From Rodentibacter pneumotropicus DSM 21403 (lineage in GTDB: Bacteria > Pseudomonadota > Gammaproteobacteria > Enterobacterales > Pasteurellaceae): DNA of 64,000 nucleotides. Where the stretch lies: NCBI RefSeq assembly GCF_000379905.1, contig NZ_KB904040.1, forward strand, positions 62,001 to 126,000, read 5' to 3'. Position numbers and translations under genes: made by a program. The notes under the pieces were generated by a model. That model worked only from the letters and a program-made list of their open reading frames with translations. It ran no database searches and was not told where the DNA came from. Numbering within the stretch: position 1 is the stretch's first letter; each line of letters opens with the position of its first letter. Shown here in pieces: positions 41,348 through 50,293 of this stretch.

Positions 41348-41689
41348 TTATTGCGGAATATCGTTATTCTTATTTTCTACTGCAGGGGAAGACAGTTGTT
41401 GCTGAACTTGCTCCGCAGTTTTTGATAAATCATCAAACGCACCTTTCTCTACATTGGCACGATGAGAGTTTAAGTTGCCCAACACGAGCGCAATAACAAA
41501 AAATGCCGTTGCTAAAATTGCACTGGTACGGGTTAAAAAGTTGCCTGCACCTGCTGAGCCAAACATTGTGCCAGATGCGCCACCACCAAAAGAGGCACCC
41601 GCATTTGCACCTTTACCTTGTTGAACGAGAATAAACCCGATCAATGCAATGGCGACAACAACATAAATAAACAAAAGAACCTGATACAT
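41348..41689 (-). CDS. secG: Protein translocase subunit SecG
   Basis: SecG is the small membrane partner of SecYE in the Sec translocon. The 113-residue protein has two membrane helices (residues about 2-22 and 52-72) separated by the conserved loop QQGKGANAGASFGGGASGTM. The C-terminal tail is polar. I use the ATG at 41689 (MYQVLLFIYVVVAIA); the 19-residue extension to 41746 lacks similarity. The tRNA-Leu gene follows, as in other gamma-proteobacteria. Confidence 0.95.
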   Translation of the reverse strand: MYQVLLFIYVVVAIALIGFILVQQGKGANAGASFGGGASGTMFGSAGAGNFLTRTSAILATAFFVIALVLGNLNSHRANVEKGAFDDLSKTAEQVQQQLSSPAVENKNNDIPQ

Positions 41690-41830
41690 TTTTTCTACTC
41701 TAAATTGCGTATTACGCAAGAAAACTGGGGCGAATAATATAAACATTTCATCTTTTTCGCAAGTTTTTTTTCTTATTTATTGCTCGACTGTATCAACTTT
41801 AACCAACTTATTTTCCGATATGAAATTATT

Positions 41831-43753
41831 TCATTTTTTGACCGCTCTTTTTCTCGGCTTTTCTAATGTTTGGCTGATTTGGCTTAACTGCTTCAAGGCA
41901 TTGAAATCAACAAAATGAACCAAATCCGGCAACATTTGATTCACTCCATACATAAATTGTTGGTAGGTGGCTTGTTTTTGGCTAATATCTGTAAGCTGTG
42001 CTTCCCAATGTGCCGTCATATCCGGTTGGGTGGCGATATCCGGCAAGGCCTGAATCAATATTCTCCCTGTTTCCGTACTATGAATATTACGCCCTTTTTT
42101 AGTTAAAAAGCCGCGTTTAAAGAGTAATTCAATAATACCGGCTCGGGTTGCTTCCGTACCTAACCCATCGGTTTCCCGCAGAATTTTTTTCAATTCTTTG
42201 TCTTGAACAAAACGGGCAATCCCCGTCATCGCTGAAAGCAAGGTTGCATCAGTAAAAGGTTTTGGCGGTTGTGTTTTTTTGCTAATCACTTCCCCACGTT
42301 CACAATACAAAACCTGCCCTTTCTTCACAATCGGCAATAACGGTTCTTGATTTTCCGTATCGTCTTCTTTGCCAAGTAGTGCTTTCCAGCCTGCCACTTG
42401 TAGATTTCGAGCTTGTGCAATAAAGGTGCCACCGGCAATATTCAATGTAATCTTGCTTTTACGATATTCCGCATCAGGACAAAATTGCATTAAATATTGC
42501 CGAGCAATGAGATCATAAATATGACGTTCGTCATGAGTTAAATTCGCCGAACGGCTTTTCACAGTAGGAATGATTGCGTGGTGCGCTTCCACTTTTTTAT
42601 CATTCCAGCAACGATTTTTTTGGTTTGTATCCACCACACTTGGCAATGTTTGATAGGTTTCACTATGAACAGAAATTGCCTTCAATACTTGGTGACGTTC
42701 GGCAAAATGCTCCTCCGGCAAATAACGATTATCAGAACGAGGATAAGTAATCAAGCGGTGGGTTTCATACAATCGCTGACAGGTGTCCAATACCGCTTGA
42801 GCAGACATACCAAAGCGTTTCGCCGCATCAATTTGTAAAGCGGATAAAGAGTAAGGCAAGGGGGCGGTTTCTTTATCTAGCACATCTTTATAATCCGTCA
42901 CCTCCGCCGGCTGATCAGTAATACGTTTTACCACATTCTCAGCCAAGGCTTTGGAAAGCACACGCCCGTCTTCATCTTGATAATCTTCACATGCCTTGCT
43001 TGGCTGCCATAATGCGCTGAAAAGTGCGGTCGATTTTTCCGATGTTTTTTCAGCCTGATCTTCCGGATTGATCCACGCCAGCACTTCATAAAAATCTTTC
43101 GGCTGAAAATGCTCGATATCCAAATCTCGGCGTACAATCAGCCCCAACACAGGGGTTTGTACCCGCCCGACAGAAAGCACACCGTTATAGCCAGCCTGCC
43201 GTCCGCGAATGGTATAAGCACGCGTCATATTAATACCATAAAGCCAATCAGCACGGGCTCGTGCCAATGCAGAAGTGGAGAGAGGAATAAAATTACGGTT
43301 CGGCTGTAATTTTTTAACGGCTTTTTCCACCGCACTCGGATTGAGATCGCTGATTAAACAGCGTTGGATTTTATCACGCTTTTCTGCACTCAAATTCGCA
43401 TAGCTAAACACCTCATCCACTAAAAGTTGCCCTTCTCGATCCGGGTCTCCCGCATTAACTAATTCATCCGCTTGATGAATTAGTTTTTCCACCACAGAAA
43501 GCTGTTTTTTCGCCTCTTTACGTGGTAAAAGTTGCCATTTTTCGGGAATAATAGGTAAATGCTCCAACCGCCATTGTTTAAATTTGGGATCATAAACATC
43601 GGGTTCTGCCTGCTCCAGCAAATGCCCCACACACCAAGTCACCACGTCTTTATCGCCGCATTTAATAAAGCCGTCACCACGTTGATGAGGTTTAGGCAAC
43701 ACATCGGCAATAGCCCGCGCTAAACTTGGTTTTTCGGCGATAAATAAACGCAT
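41831..43753 (-). CDS. topB: DNA topoisomerase III
   Basis: TopB is a type IA topoisomerase that decatenates DNA and resolves replication and recombination intermediates. The 640-residue protein starts with the Toprim domain ([20 protein letters not shown], and DPDREGQLL with its acidic residues). The active-site Tyr is in [13 protein letters not shown] near residue 330. The length equals the E. coli enzyme. It has a basic tail (KPRKRAVKK) and no zinc-finger repeats. It follows recR after 9 bp, the H. influenzae order. Confidence 0.97.
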   Translation of the reverse strand: MRLFIAEKPSLARAIADVLPKPHQRGDGFIKCGDKDVVTWCVGHLLEQAEPDVYDPKFKQWRLEHLPIIPEKWQLLPRKEAKKQLSVVEKLIHQADELVNAGDPDREGQLLVDEVFSYANLSAEKRDKIQRCLISDLNPSAVEKAVKKLQPNRNFIPLSTSALARARADWLYGINMTRAYTIRGRQAGYNGVLSVGRVQTPVLGLIVRRDLDIEHFQPKDFYEVLAWINPEDQAEKTSEKSTALFSALWQPSKACEDYQDEDGRVLSKALAENVVKRITDQPAEVTDYKDVLDKETAPLPYSLSALQIDAAKRFGMSAQAVLDTCQRLYETHRLITYPRSDNRYLPEEHFAERHQVLKAISVHSETYQTLPSVVDTNQKNRCWNDKKVEAHHAIIPTVKSRSANLTHDERHIYDLIARQYLMQFCPDAEYRKSKITLNIAGGTFIAQARNLQVAGWKALLGKEDDTENQEPLLPIVKKGQVLYCERGEVISKKTQPPKPFTDATLLSAMTGIARFVQDKELKKILRETDGLGTEATRAGIIELLFKRGFLTKKGRNIHSTETGRILIQALPDIATQPDMTAHWEAQLTDISQKQATYQQFMYGVNQMLPDLVHFVDFNALKQLSQISQTLEKPRKRAVKK

Positions 43754-43762
43754 AGTAAAAGA

Positions 43763-44365
43763 TTAGTCGATCTGACGGCGACCAAGGAAAGAATGGGTCA
43801 GTGTGGTGCCATCAACGGTCTCAAGTTCCCCCCCCACAGGGATTCCATGGGCAATACGGCTCACTTTGATATTGTGTTGACGGCAAATCTCCGCAATATA
43901 ATTCGCCGTGGCATCACCCTCTACGGTAGGATTAGTGGCAAGGATCACTTCATGAAAAGATTCTTCCACCAAACGTTTTTGCAATAAATCCAAACCAATT
44001 TCACGAGGACCAATGCCATCAAGTGGCGACAAATGCCCCATCAACACAAAATATCGACCGGAAAATTGCCCCGTTTGCTCAATAGCTTGAATATCCGCCG
44101 GCATTTCCACCACACAAAGTAAGCCGGAATTTTGACGGCGCGGATTATTACAAATGTTGCAAACCTCTTCTTCCGTGAAATCACGACAGTGGGAACAATG
44201 CCCAATTTTAGACATCGCCTCAGTGAGCGCTCGCGCTAAATTCATTCCACCGCTGCGATTGCGTTGCAAAAGATGATATGCCATACGCTGTGCAGATTTT
44301 GGCCCCACGCCCGGCAAACAACGGAGATTTTCAATGAGATGTTCTAAAAGTGGACTACCTTGCAT
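43763..44365 (-). CDS. recR: Recombination mediator RecR
   Basis: RecR forms a DNA clamp that works with RecF and RecO to load RecA at gaps. The 200-residue protein has a helix-hairpin-helix ([17 protein letters not shown]), a four-cysteine zinc finger ([19 protein letters not shown]) and a Toprim domain. I start at ATG 44365 ([15 protein letters not shown]), the family start; the 17-residue extension overlaps the ybaB-recR spacer. It lies between ybaB and topB. Confidence 0.97.
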   Translation of the reverse strand: MQGSPLLEHLIENLRCLPGVGPKSAQRMAYHLLQRNRSGGMNLARALTEAMSKIGHCSHCRDFTEEEVCNICNNPRRQNSGLLCVVEMPADIQAIEQTGQFSGRYFVLMGHLSPLDGIGPREIGLDLLQKRLVEESFHEVILATNPTVEGDATANYIAEICRQHNIKVSRIAHGIPVGGELETVDGTTLTHSFLGRRQID

Positions 44366-44427
44366 AATGATAAATGAAAGGACAATAGGAAATGGTGCGT
44401 GAAAATCTGCTTTCACGCACCAAACAA

Positions 44428-44757
44428 TTAAAAAGGAAACTTCATTCCCGGCGGTAACGGCATACCGGCAGTGACCGATGCCATTTTTTCTTTTTGCAAT
44501 TCTTCCGCACGACGCACCGCATCATTGAATGCGGCAGCAATTAAATCTTCCAACATTTCTTTATCGTCTTCCATTAAAGAAGGATCGATATCAATACGGC
44601 GACAATTATGTGCGCCGTTAATAGTGATTTTCACTAATCCAGCGCCTGATTCACCGGTTACTTCAAGTTGTGCGATTTCTTCCTGCATTTTCTGCATTTT
44701 TTCTTGCATTTGTTGCGCTTGTTTCATCAAGCCGCCCAAACCGCCTTTTCCAAACAT
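44428..44757 (-). CDS. ybaB: YbaB/EbfC nucleoid-associated protein
   Basis: YbaB forms a tweezer-shaped dimer that binds DNA with little specificity. The 109-residue protein has the [23 protein letters not shown] coiled helix and the central beta sheet ([20 protein letters not shown]). The C-terminus LPPGMKFPF is conserved. The H. influenzae homologue (HI0442) has a solved structure. It sits just upstream of recR in the common dnaX-ybaB-recR type order, but dnaX is not present here. Confidence 0.96.
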   Translation of the reverse strand: MFGKGGLGGLMKQAQQMQEKMQKMQEEIAQLEVTGESGAGLVKITINGAHNCRRIDIDPSLMEDDKEMLEDLIAAAFNDAVRRAEELQKEKMASVTAGMPLPPGMKFPF

Positions 44758-44870
44758 AATGTCATCCTTTTAAGTCAAAAAATTAGACGCATTCTAGCGA
44801 AAAAATTTGCCTTTGGAAACAGAGAAATTTATTATTCGCCCTTTTAGAATTTGAGGAAAGCACGAACTTT

Positions 44871-45962
44871 ATGGAAACCCGTTACTATATTATCTTTACC
44901 GCCGTAATCATCGGCTTGCAATTATTTCTCTTTATTTTTAACCGCACTTTGCAATGGCTTTTTGCCGGAAAACTCTCCCAACGGGGCAAAAAATACCTCA
45001 TTATCATCATCTTTGCACTACCGAATGCCCTCTGGATTGGGCAAGTCCTACAATTTTTCACAGCTTTCCGCATTATCGCATTAATGCTCGCCTTATTGCT
45101 TTTTTCTGCCTTTATCAGCCTCACTATTGCGGCTATTTCATTTCTCTTTAGAAAAACAAAATCCATTGCAAAAATCAACCGCACTTTACGTCTCGCCTAT
45201 CCTTTCGCCTTTGCCGGATTAATCGGTTTGAGCCTTTATAATGCTTATACACCACGTATCGTCAATTATGAAATCACCTTGGATAAACCCATGAAACCGC
45301 TGCGAATCGGCGTGGCAAGCGATTTGCATTTAGGTAGTTTATTTGGTGGAAAAGCCTTAGACAAATTGGCACAAATAATGACGGAACAAAAGGTCGATCT
45401 CATCCTCCTCCCCGGTGATATTATGGACGATAATGTCACTGCCTATTTAGCAGAAAATATGCGTCCACATTTGGCGAAACTTCGTGCGCCGATGGGGGTT
45501 TATGCCACTCTAGGCAATCACGATTTTTTTGGACACCAAGATGAAATCACCGCAGAAATCCGTCAAGCAGGTATTATCCTATTAAAAGATCAAGTGGCGA
45601 CAATTAACGACGAACTCGTTTTAATCGGACGAAATGACGATCTCGAAAAACACCGTCCAAGTACGGAAATGTTGTTAAAACAAGCTAAACAGGACTTACC
45701 GATTATTGTCCTCGATCACCGCCCTTCCGAAGTGGAAATCCATTCAACATTGCCTTTTGATTTACAGGTTTCCGGCCACACCCACAAAGGGCAAATTTTT
45801 CCAGCGAATCTCATCACCGCCCTCACCTACCGTATTGATTATGGCTTAGAAAAAATCGGCAATCCATATTTTATGGTGACATCAGGCTACGGATTCTGGG
45901 GAATCCCAATGCGCTTGGGAACACAGTCGGAAGTGATGATTATTGATGTGAAAGGCAAATAA
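44871..45962 (+). CDS. Membrane-anchored metallophosphoesterase
   Basis: The 363-residue protein has an N-terminal membrane domain of about four helices and a calcineurin-like phosphoesterase domain. The metal ligands are visible in ASDLHLG (near residue 148), LPGDIMDD, LGNHDFFG and VSGHTHKGQIF. The arrangement matches the YkuE/YaeI-like phosphoesterases, some of which act on lipid substrates. The substrate here is unknown, and the catalytic domain is probably periplasmic. Two uptake signals lie in the membrane domain region. Confidence 0.85.
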   Translation: METRYYIIFTAVIIGLQLFLFIFNRTLQWLFAGKLSQRGKKYLIIIIFALPNALWIGQVLQFFTAFRIIALMLALLLFSAFISLTIAAISFLFRKTKSIAKINRTLRLAYPFAFAGLIGLSLYNAYTPRIVNYEITLDKPMKPLRIGVASDLHLGSLFGGKALDKLAQIMTEQKVDLILLPGDIMDDNVTAYLAENMRPHLAKLRAPMGVYATLGNHDFFGHQDEITAEIRQAGIILLKDQVATINDELVLIGRNDDLEKHRPSTEMLLKQAKQDLPIIVLDHRPSEVEIHSTLPFDLQVSGHTHKGQIFPANLITALTYRIDYGLEKIGNPYFMVTSGYGFWGIPMRLGTQSEVMIIDVKGK

Positions 45963-46000
45963 AGTGCGGTCAAAAATGGGGATATTTTCATCCCCGTTTC
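45961..46000. repeat. Left copy of a 35-nt direct repeat (uptake signal plus terminator)
   Basis: Bases 45961-45995 contain AAAGTGCGGT, a CAAAAAT spacer and the terminator GGGGAT-ATTTTC-ATCCCC. The same 35 bases with one change recur at 49230-49264. It ends the metallophosphoesterase gene and the minus-strand regulator pseudogene. Confidence 0.9.
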
Positions 46001-46006
46001 AATTTC

Positions 46007-46420
46007 TTAATTTTGTAATTTTCTGAGTAACTCAAGCTCACGCTCTAAACCATGAATAATTTTGTCTTTTTGTAGCAATAATTCGTCTTTGTGTGTCACC
46101 ATTAATTGTAATTGTTGAATCGCTTTTTCTAAATTCTCATTCCCTACTGCAAACAAGAAATGATTAGAATTATTTGAGTTTGTAGAGCCACTTGAGGAAT
46201 TATTAAAATAAACCTTCTCGTTTTCCCCAAACGCCAGCAATTCACAAATATCCAGCTCAAAAACGTCTAAAATCTGTTCTAAACGTGATAAGGTCGAACG
46301 CACTTCTCCCCGCTCAATTTTGGCCTACCCCGTTACCAACATTCCTAATTTCTCCGCCATATTTTCCTGAGATAGTTGGTGTTGTTCACGTAATTGACGG
46401 ATCTTTTCATTAATTTTCAT
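46007..46420 (-). pseudogene. Helix-turn-helix (XRE-type) regulator with an in-frame TAG
   Basis: From ATG 46420 the frame reads MKINEKIRQLREQHQLSQEN, a typical XRE/Cro-type DNA-binding domain. It meets TAG at codon 32 (46325-46327) and continues in the same frame with AKIERGEVRSTLSRLEQIL for 105 more codons. Homologous domains usually have Tyr or Ser before xKIERGE, so TAC or TAT to TAG is the likely change. The downstream part has a coiled C-terminus (KDELLLQKDKIIHGLEREL). A 98-residue product could restart at 46303 but would lack most of the recognition domain. Confidence 0.85.
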
Positions 46421-46440
46421 AGTTTACTCTCATTATGAAT

Positions 46441-46471
46441 AGTTACCTTAATACGGTAACTCACTGTAACT
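46441..46471. promoter_or_regulatory. Operator-like repeat for the adjacent regulator
   Basis: AGTTACC-N7-GGTAACT (46441-46461) is a perfect inverted repeat, and a third half-site GTAACT follows at 46466-46471. It sits 21 bp from the regulator start and just upstream of the lipoprotein promoter. This is the expected place for an XRE repressor to control both divergent genes. Confidence 0.65.
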
Positions 46472-46480
46472 GGTGGTTGA

Positions 46481-46509
46481 TTGTACACAAATTAATACAA
46501 AATTATAAT
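46481..46509 (+). promoter_or_regulatory. Sigma-70 promoter of the surface lipoprotein gene
   Basis: TTGTAC (46481-46486), 17 bases, then TATAAT (46504-46509). The start codon is about 40 bases downstream. The operator-like repeat abuts it upstream. Confidence 0.75.
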
Positions 46510-46551
46510 TTTTTTGGTTTTTTAATCATACTACTATTTAAGGATACCAAA

Positions 46552-47622
46552 ATGAAACTAAAAAACCTCTCAATTGCAACCGCACTTTTATTGGCATTAA
46601 CCGGATGTGGGAGTAGTGGTGGTTCTAATTCTACCGATAGCAAGCCCACGGTTAAAAATGAAAAAACACAGCAACAAGTGAGTGAAGCTAAAAAAGCGGA
46701 AGAAGATCGCAAAGCCGAAGAAGCCCGTAAAGCCGAAGAAGCTCGTTTAGCAGAGGAAACTCGTAAAGCTGAAGAGGCAAGAATAGAAAAGAAAACTAAA
46801 GAATTAGTTACCCTAGCAAAAGATAATGGATTGACAGATGAAGAAGCACAGGAATTTGCCCAAAATAATATTGATAGTGAAGATGGTGCTTTAAAAGTAA
46901 ATTTAGATACGTTTATTAAAGTAAAAAATTTAACTAAACGTGCAATTGCCGAAGGTCTCACGGAAAATGAAGCTGAAGCTTTTGCTAAACGTAATGTTGG
47001 ATCTAGTGATGAACAAGTAGAAAATAACCTTAATAAATTGCTAATTAACAATGCTAAAGGGATTTATGAAGGGCAATATAAAGATGGGTTATCTATTAGT
47101 ACTGATGGTACTTCAAGCAGATCAAGTAGTAGCTGTACCAATGGTCGTTGCTATGCTATCAGGGAAGTACTGACAACAGGCAAAGCCATTTATAATCAAC
47201 CATATTCAATAATTACTGCGGATACAAAATCAGGAACTCGTAATTATTCTGAAGTTAATGAGCTTCATAACGTTGGTATTAATGGATTAAAAACTAAAGT
47301 TGACGCTCTTCCGACAGAAGGAACAGCTTCTTATAATGGCAAAGCATTTGATGCTCTAAATCAAGGTAAATTATCTTATCAAGTCAATTTTTCAAATAAA
47401 ACTGGTTCAGGAAATATCACAGGTTTAGGACGTGATATTACCTTAGAACAAGGCTCTATTTCTGGCACAAGCATTTCGGCTACTGCAACCCAAAGTTATA
47501 ATTCGGGCAATTACACGTTAGATTTCTTCGGTAAAAATGCAGAAGAAATTGGCGGTAAAGTATCCTTTGATGGTAAAGATGTCGTAGGCTTTGGCGGCAC
47601 TCGTGGCGAAATCCAAAAATAA
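46552..47622 (+). CDS. Surface lipoprotein, probably Slam-dependent
   Basis: The 356-residue precursor has a lipoprotein signal ending LTGC (Cys19 is the lipidated residue) followed by a Gly/Ser tether. Residues 48-77 are five hexapeptide repeats of the type KAEEAR, then an all-helical charged region. The C-terminal 150 residues are rich in Gly and Ser and end with GGKVSFDGKDVVGFGGTRGE, a beta-barrel end found in TbpB, HpuA and factor-H-binding lipoproteins. The next gene encodes a Slam-type exporter, supporting display on the cell surface. The ligand is unknown. I use ATG 46552 after AAGGA; the upstream extension is the promoter region. Confidence 0.82.
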   Translation: MKLKNLSIATALLLALTGCGSSGGSNSTDSKPTVKNEKTQQQVSEAKKAEEDRKAEEARKAEEARLAEETRKAEEARIEKKTKELVTLAKDNGLTDEEAQEFAQNNIDSEDGALKVNLDTFIKVKNLTKRAIAEGLTENEAEAFAKRNVGSSDEQVENNLNKLLINNAKGIYEGQYKDGLSISTDGTSSRSSSSCTNGRCYAIREVLTTGKAIYNQPYSIITADTKSGTRNYSEVNELHNVGINGLKTKVDALPTEGTASYNGKAFDALNQGKLSYQVNFSNKTGSGNITGLGRDITLEQGSISGTSISATATQSYNSGNYTLDFFGKNAEEIGGKVSFDGKDVVGFGGTRGEIQK

Positions 47623-47640
47623 TTGTTAACCTTTAACCAA

Positions 47641-47678
47641 ATGCCGTTTAAAGCAATTTAAACGGCATTCTTTTGTTC
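47641..47678 (+). terminator. Terminator after the surface lipoprotein gene
   Basis: ATGCCGTTTAAA-GCAA-TTTAAACGGCAT is a 12-bp stem with a GCAA tetraloop, followed by TCTTTTG. It should reduce readthrough into the Slam gene. Confidence 0.85.
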
Positions 47679-47715
47679 CGTTATATATCGTGACACAAAT
47701 TTAATTTTTTGATCT

Positions 47716-47796
47716 GTAGGGACACACTGCGTGCGTCCGTTATAAAATCAAATTATTTCAATATGTTATAAGCGGACACACGCAGTGTGTCCCTAC
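47716..47796. repeat. Palindromic intergenic element directly upstream of the Slam gene
   Basis: GTAGGGACACACTGCGTG (47716 on) is matched in inverted orientation by CACGCAGTGTGTCCCTAC (to 47796). The arms are about 30 bases, with one or two mismatches, and the middle is AT-rich. Such TAGGGACACAC-type palindromes look like a dispersed non-coding repeat of Pasteurellaceae (from memory). It ends 8 bp before the Slam start codon. Confidence 0.85.
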
Positions 47797-47804
47797 TATT
47801 TATT

Positions 47805-49229
47805 ATGAAAAAATTTGCTTATTTTCTACCGCTTGTTCCCTTTCTCGCTCAGGCTGAAACCGTCCATTTGCCCAAATCTATCTTCTTTGAAGAAACAAAT
47901 GTGCCGAAAACCGATGAGCCTCAGCTAAAAACACCGCAAAAATCGACCGCACTTTCGACACCGCAAATCGCCCTGAATGAAAGGGATTCAATGCAAACAA
48001 AACTGGAAAAATTGATTAACTATGGCGTAGTAAATCAACAGTGGAGATTGTTGAAACGGTTATTACCGCTCTATCAAGCGCAAGCCCATTATGATGCCAC
48101 CCTTTACCGCTACGCTAAAGGGGCAATGTTGCGTGCCGAACGCCAATACGCTGAAGCGATTTCCCTGTATCAACAGATCGTGAATGAACATCCCGCACTG
48201 GCTTACCCACGTTTCGATTTGGGGGTAATGCGGTTTGAAAACAAACAATATCGCCAAGCGAAAGCGGACATTGAGCAAGCAGTGCCGGATTTATCGCCAC
48301 AAATGCGAGGTTTAGCACAACGCTACCTACAAGAAATGAAAACACGCCAAAACTGGCAAGTTGACGCGGAATTGCAGTACATGCAGACGGATAATGTAAA
48401 TAATGCCTCCGATCAACAGGATATTCTACTTGGTGGTCTCCGTTTCCAAAAAGATAAAGACTCGCTACCCCAAAAGGCGCACGGTTTTCGTTATGGCTTA
48501 GGGCTAAATCGTGAAGTGAATGTGGCAGGCAATCATTTTGTCGCATTCAACGGCTATTTTAACGGCGTGCATTATTGGGATAATCAAGATTACAGCGAAA
48601 AATCTTTGTATGCGACGTTAGGCTATCGCTACCGTTCAGCCTTACAATCAGTCGGGTTTATGCCCTTTTTTGAGCAAAATTGGTTAGGTTCACCACGTTA
48701 CAGCAAAAATTATGGCGTTGTGGCAAATTTTCAGCAGGAACTGACCGCTCGCTGGTCAATTTCAGGCACGCTTTCTCATACCCAAAAACGCTACGCCGAA
48801 ACCAATGTGGCACGCCGACATAATGGCTACATTAACGGAGCAATCCTTTCATTCAGTTATCAAGCTAAACCGAATTGGTTGCTATTTGGTGGCATTGAAG
48901 GAAGCGTCGATCACAGTCAAGATAAGGCAGAATCGTTCCTTCGCCGAGGGATCAATCTTGGCACGATATGGCAAATCAAGGATTTTGCGATGCGTTTAAG
49001 CGGACGTTATGTGAAACGTGATTTCCGAGCAGAAAATTTCTATTTCCCGACCAAAAAACGGCAAGACAAGGAATATGGCGTGAATGTAACGGTTTGGCAT
49101 AACAAGTTGCAATAGAAAGGTTTCACACCTAAATTGAATTATCGCTATCGTAAAATCGACAGTAACATTCCTGAATTTTACTCACGCCAAACCAGCGAGT
49201 TCTTTATGTCTATTGAGAAAAATTTCTAA
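47805..49229 (+). pseudogene. Slam-type outer-membrane lipoprotein exporter, interrupted by TAG
   Basis: The frame begins MKKFAYFLPLVPFLAQAETV, a signal peptide, followed by a tetratricopeptide-like region (KGAMLRAERQYAEAISLYQQ) and a beta-barrel of the DUF560/Slam family. Slams move lipoproteins to the outer surface. At codon 437 (49113-49115) there is a TAG. The same frame continues KGFTPKLNYRYRKIDSNIPE to MSIEKNF and TAA at 49229, the last barrel strands with the terminal Phe. A Trp codon TGG changed to TAG would explain it. The 436-residue truncated product lacks the terminal barrel strands. No ribosome site is visible before ATG 47805. Confidence 0.85.
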
Positions 49230-49270
49230 AAAGTGCGGTCAAAAATGGGGATGTTTTCATCCCCTTTTTT
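49230..49270. repeat. Right copy of the 35-nt direct repeat (uptake signal plus terminator)
   Basis: Bases 49230-49264 match 45961-45995 at 34 of 35 positions: AAAGTGCGGT, spacer, GGGGATG-TTTT-CATCCCC, then a T run. It is a bidirectional terminator for the Slam gene and arcC. Confidence 0.9.
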
Positions 49271-49275
49271 CTTGT

Positions 49276-50220
49276 TTAATAAAACTCAACCCCTTCAATA
49301 CTGTTGGTCACTCTTGTACCGGCTTCACCTTTGACAATGCGTTCAATGTCATTGAGTGAGCCGATAACTGCCTCTTTACCGGTGGCTTTTACGAAATTGA
49401 TCACTGCCTTTACTTTTGGCTCCATAGAACCCGGAGCAAACTCTGAAGCAAGGGTTTCTAACATCCGTGGATTGGCTTTGGCTATTTGTTTTTGATCCAG
49501 TTTGTTGAAATTCACGCAAGCCGCAGGAACATCAGTGGCAATAATAAATAAATCCGCCTCTAATTCTTGAGAAATCACGGCACTACATAAATCCTTATCC
49601 ACCACGGCTTCAACGCCTTGTAGTTCCCCTTTCCCGTTATAATAGCTTGGAATTCCACCACCTCCACCGCAAATGACAATATTACGATTGGCTAATAAGG
49701 TTTTCACGGAATCCATTCCTGTGACAGATTGTGGTAAGGGGCTGGGTACAGCACGGCGATAATATTGCCCATCCGCCATTACCGTCCAACCTTTTTCTGC
49801 CGCTAATCTTTCAGCTTCCTCTTTGGAATAAACCTGTCCAATAGGTTTACTTGGTTTTTCAAATGCCGGATCTTTTGGATCAACAATCACTTGATTTAAT
49901 ACGGTAATAGTTGGGGTTTGTGGTAATAAATTGGTTAATTCTTGTTGCAACATATAACCGATCATTCCCACCGTTTGCGAAACCAGTACATCTAACGGAT
50001 AAGGTTCAATTTTAGGGTCTTGTGCATGATATGCTGCGTGTTGCAATGCTAACAACCCGACTTGCGGACCGTTACCGTGAGAAATCACCAATTCATTTTC
50101 TTGTTTAATTTTTGCCAACTGTTCTGCTGCAATACGAATATTCGCAGACTGATTTTGAGCCGTCATCGGCTCCCCTCTTTTTAACAGGGCGTTTCCACCC
50201 AATGCAACGACAATTCTCAT
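49276..50220 (-). CDS. arcC: Carbamate kinase
   Basis: ArcC makes ATP and carbamate from carbamoyl phosphate and ADP, the energy-yielding step of arginine or citrulline catabolism. The 314-residue protein begins [20 protein letters not shown] and contains [14 protein letters not shown], the GGGGGIPS loop and KDLCSAVIS. It is downstream of arcB but separated from it by a weak terminator, so its expression may be lower. arcA (arginine deiminase) is not adjacent. Confidence 0.96.
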   Translation of the reverse strand: MRIVVALGGNALLKRGEPMTAQNQSANIRIAAEQLAKIKQENELVISHGNGPQVGLLALQHAAYHAQDPKIEPYPLDVLVSQTVGMIGYMLQQELTNLLPQTPTITVLNQVIVDPKDPAFEKPSKPIGQVYSKEEAERLAAEKGWTVMADGQYYRRAVPSPLPQSVTGMDSVKTLLANRNIVICGGGGGIPSYYNGKGELQGVEAVVDKDLCSAVISQELEADLFIIATDVPAACVNFNKLDQKQIAKANPRMLETLASEFAPGSMEPKVKAVINFVKATGKEAVIGSLNDIERIVKGEAGTRVTNSIEGVEFY

Positions 50221-50243
50221 TTTTTGCTTTCCTTCTCAATTGA

Positions 50244-50284
50244 TAAAAAAATAGCACCGTTAATTTGATATTTACGATGCTATC
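50244..50284 (-). terminator. Internal terminator or attenuator between arcB and arcC
   Basis: On the minus strand, ATAGCATCG and CGGTGCTAT pair (one G-U) around a 15-base AT-rich loop, followed by seven T. The long loop makes it a weak terminator. Confidence 0.55.
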
Positions 50285-50293
50285 TGTAACTTG

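Noticed and set aside
41234-41425. 63-residue open frame on the plus strand
   Set aside because: It is the antisense of tRNA-Leu and the end of secG.
48063-48546. Two antisense open frames within the Slam gene, the longer 143 residues
   Set aside because: They lie opposite a well-recognised coding frame and show no family features.
46007-49229. Reassigned TAG (alternative genetic code) to explain the two interrupted genes
   Set aside because: Other genes in the window end at TAG normally (for example cmoA), and the pseudogene near 62 kb also has TAA stops, so simple decay is more likely.
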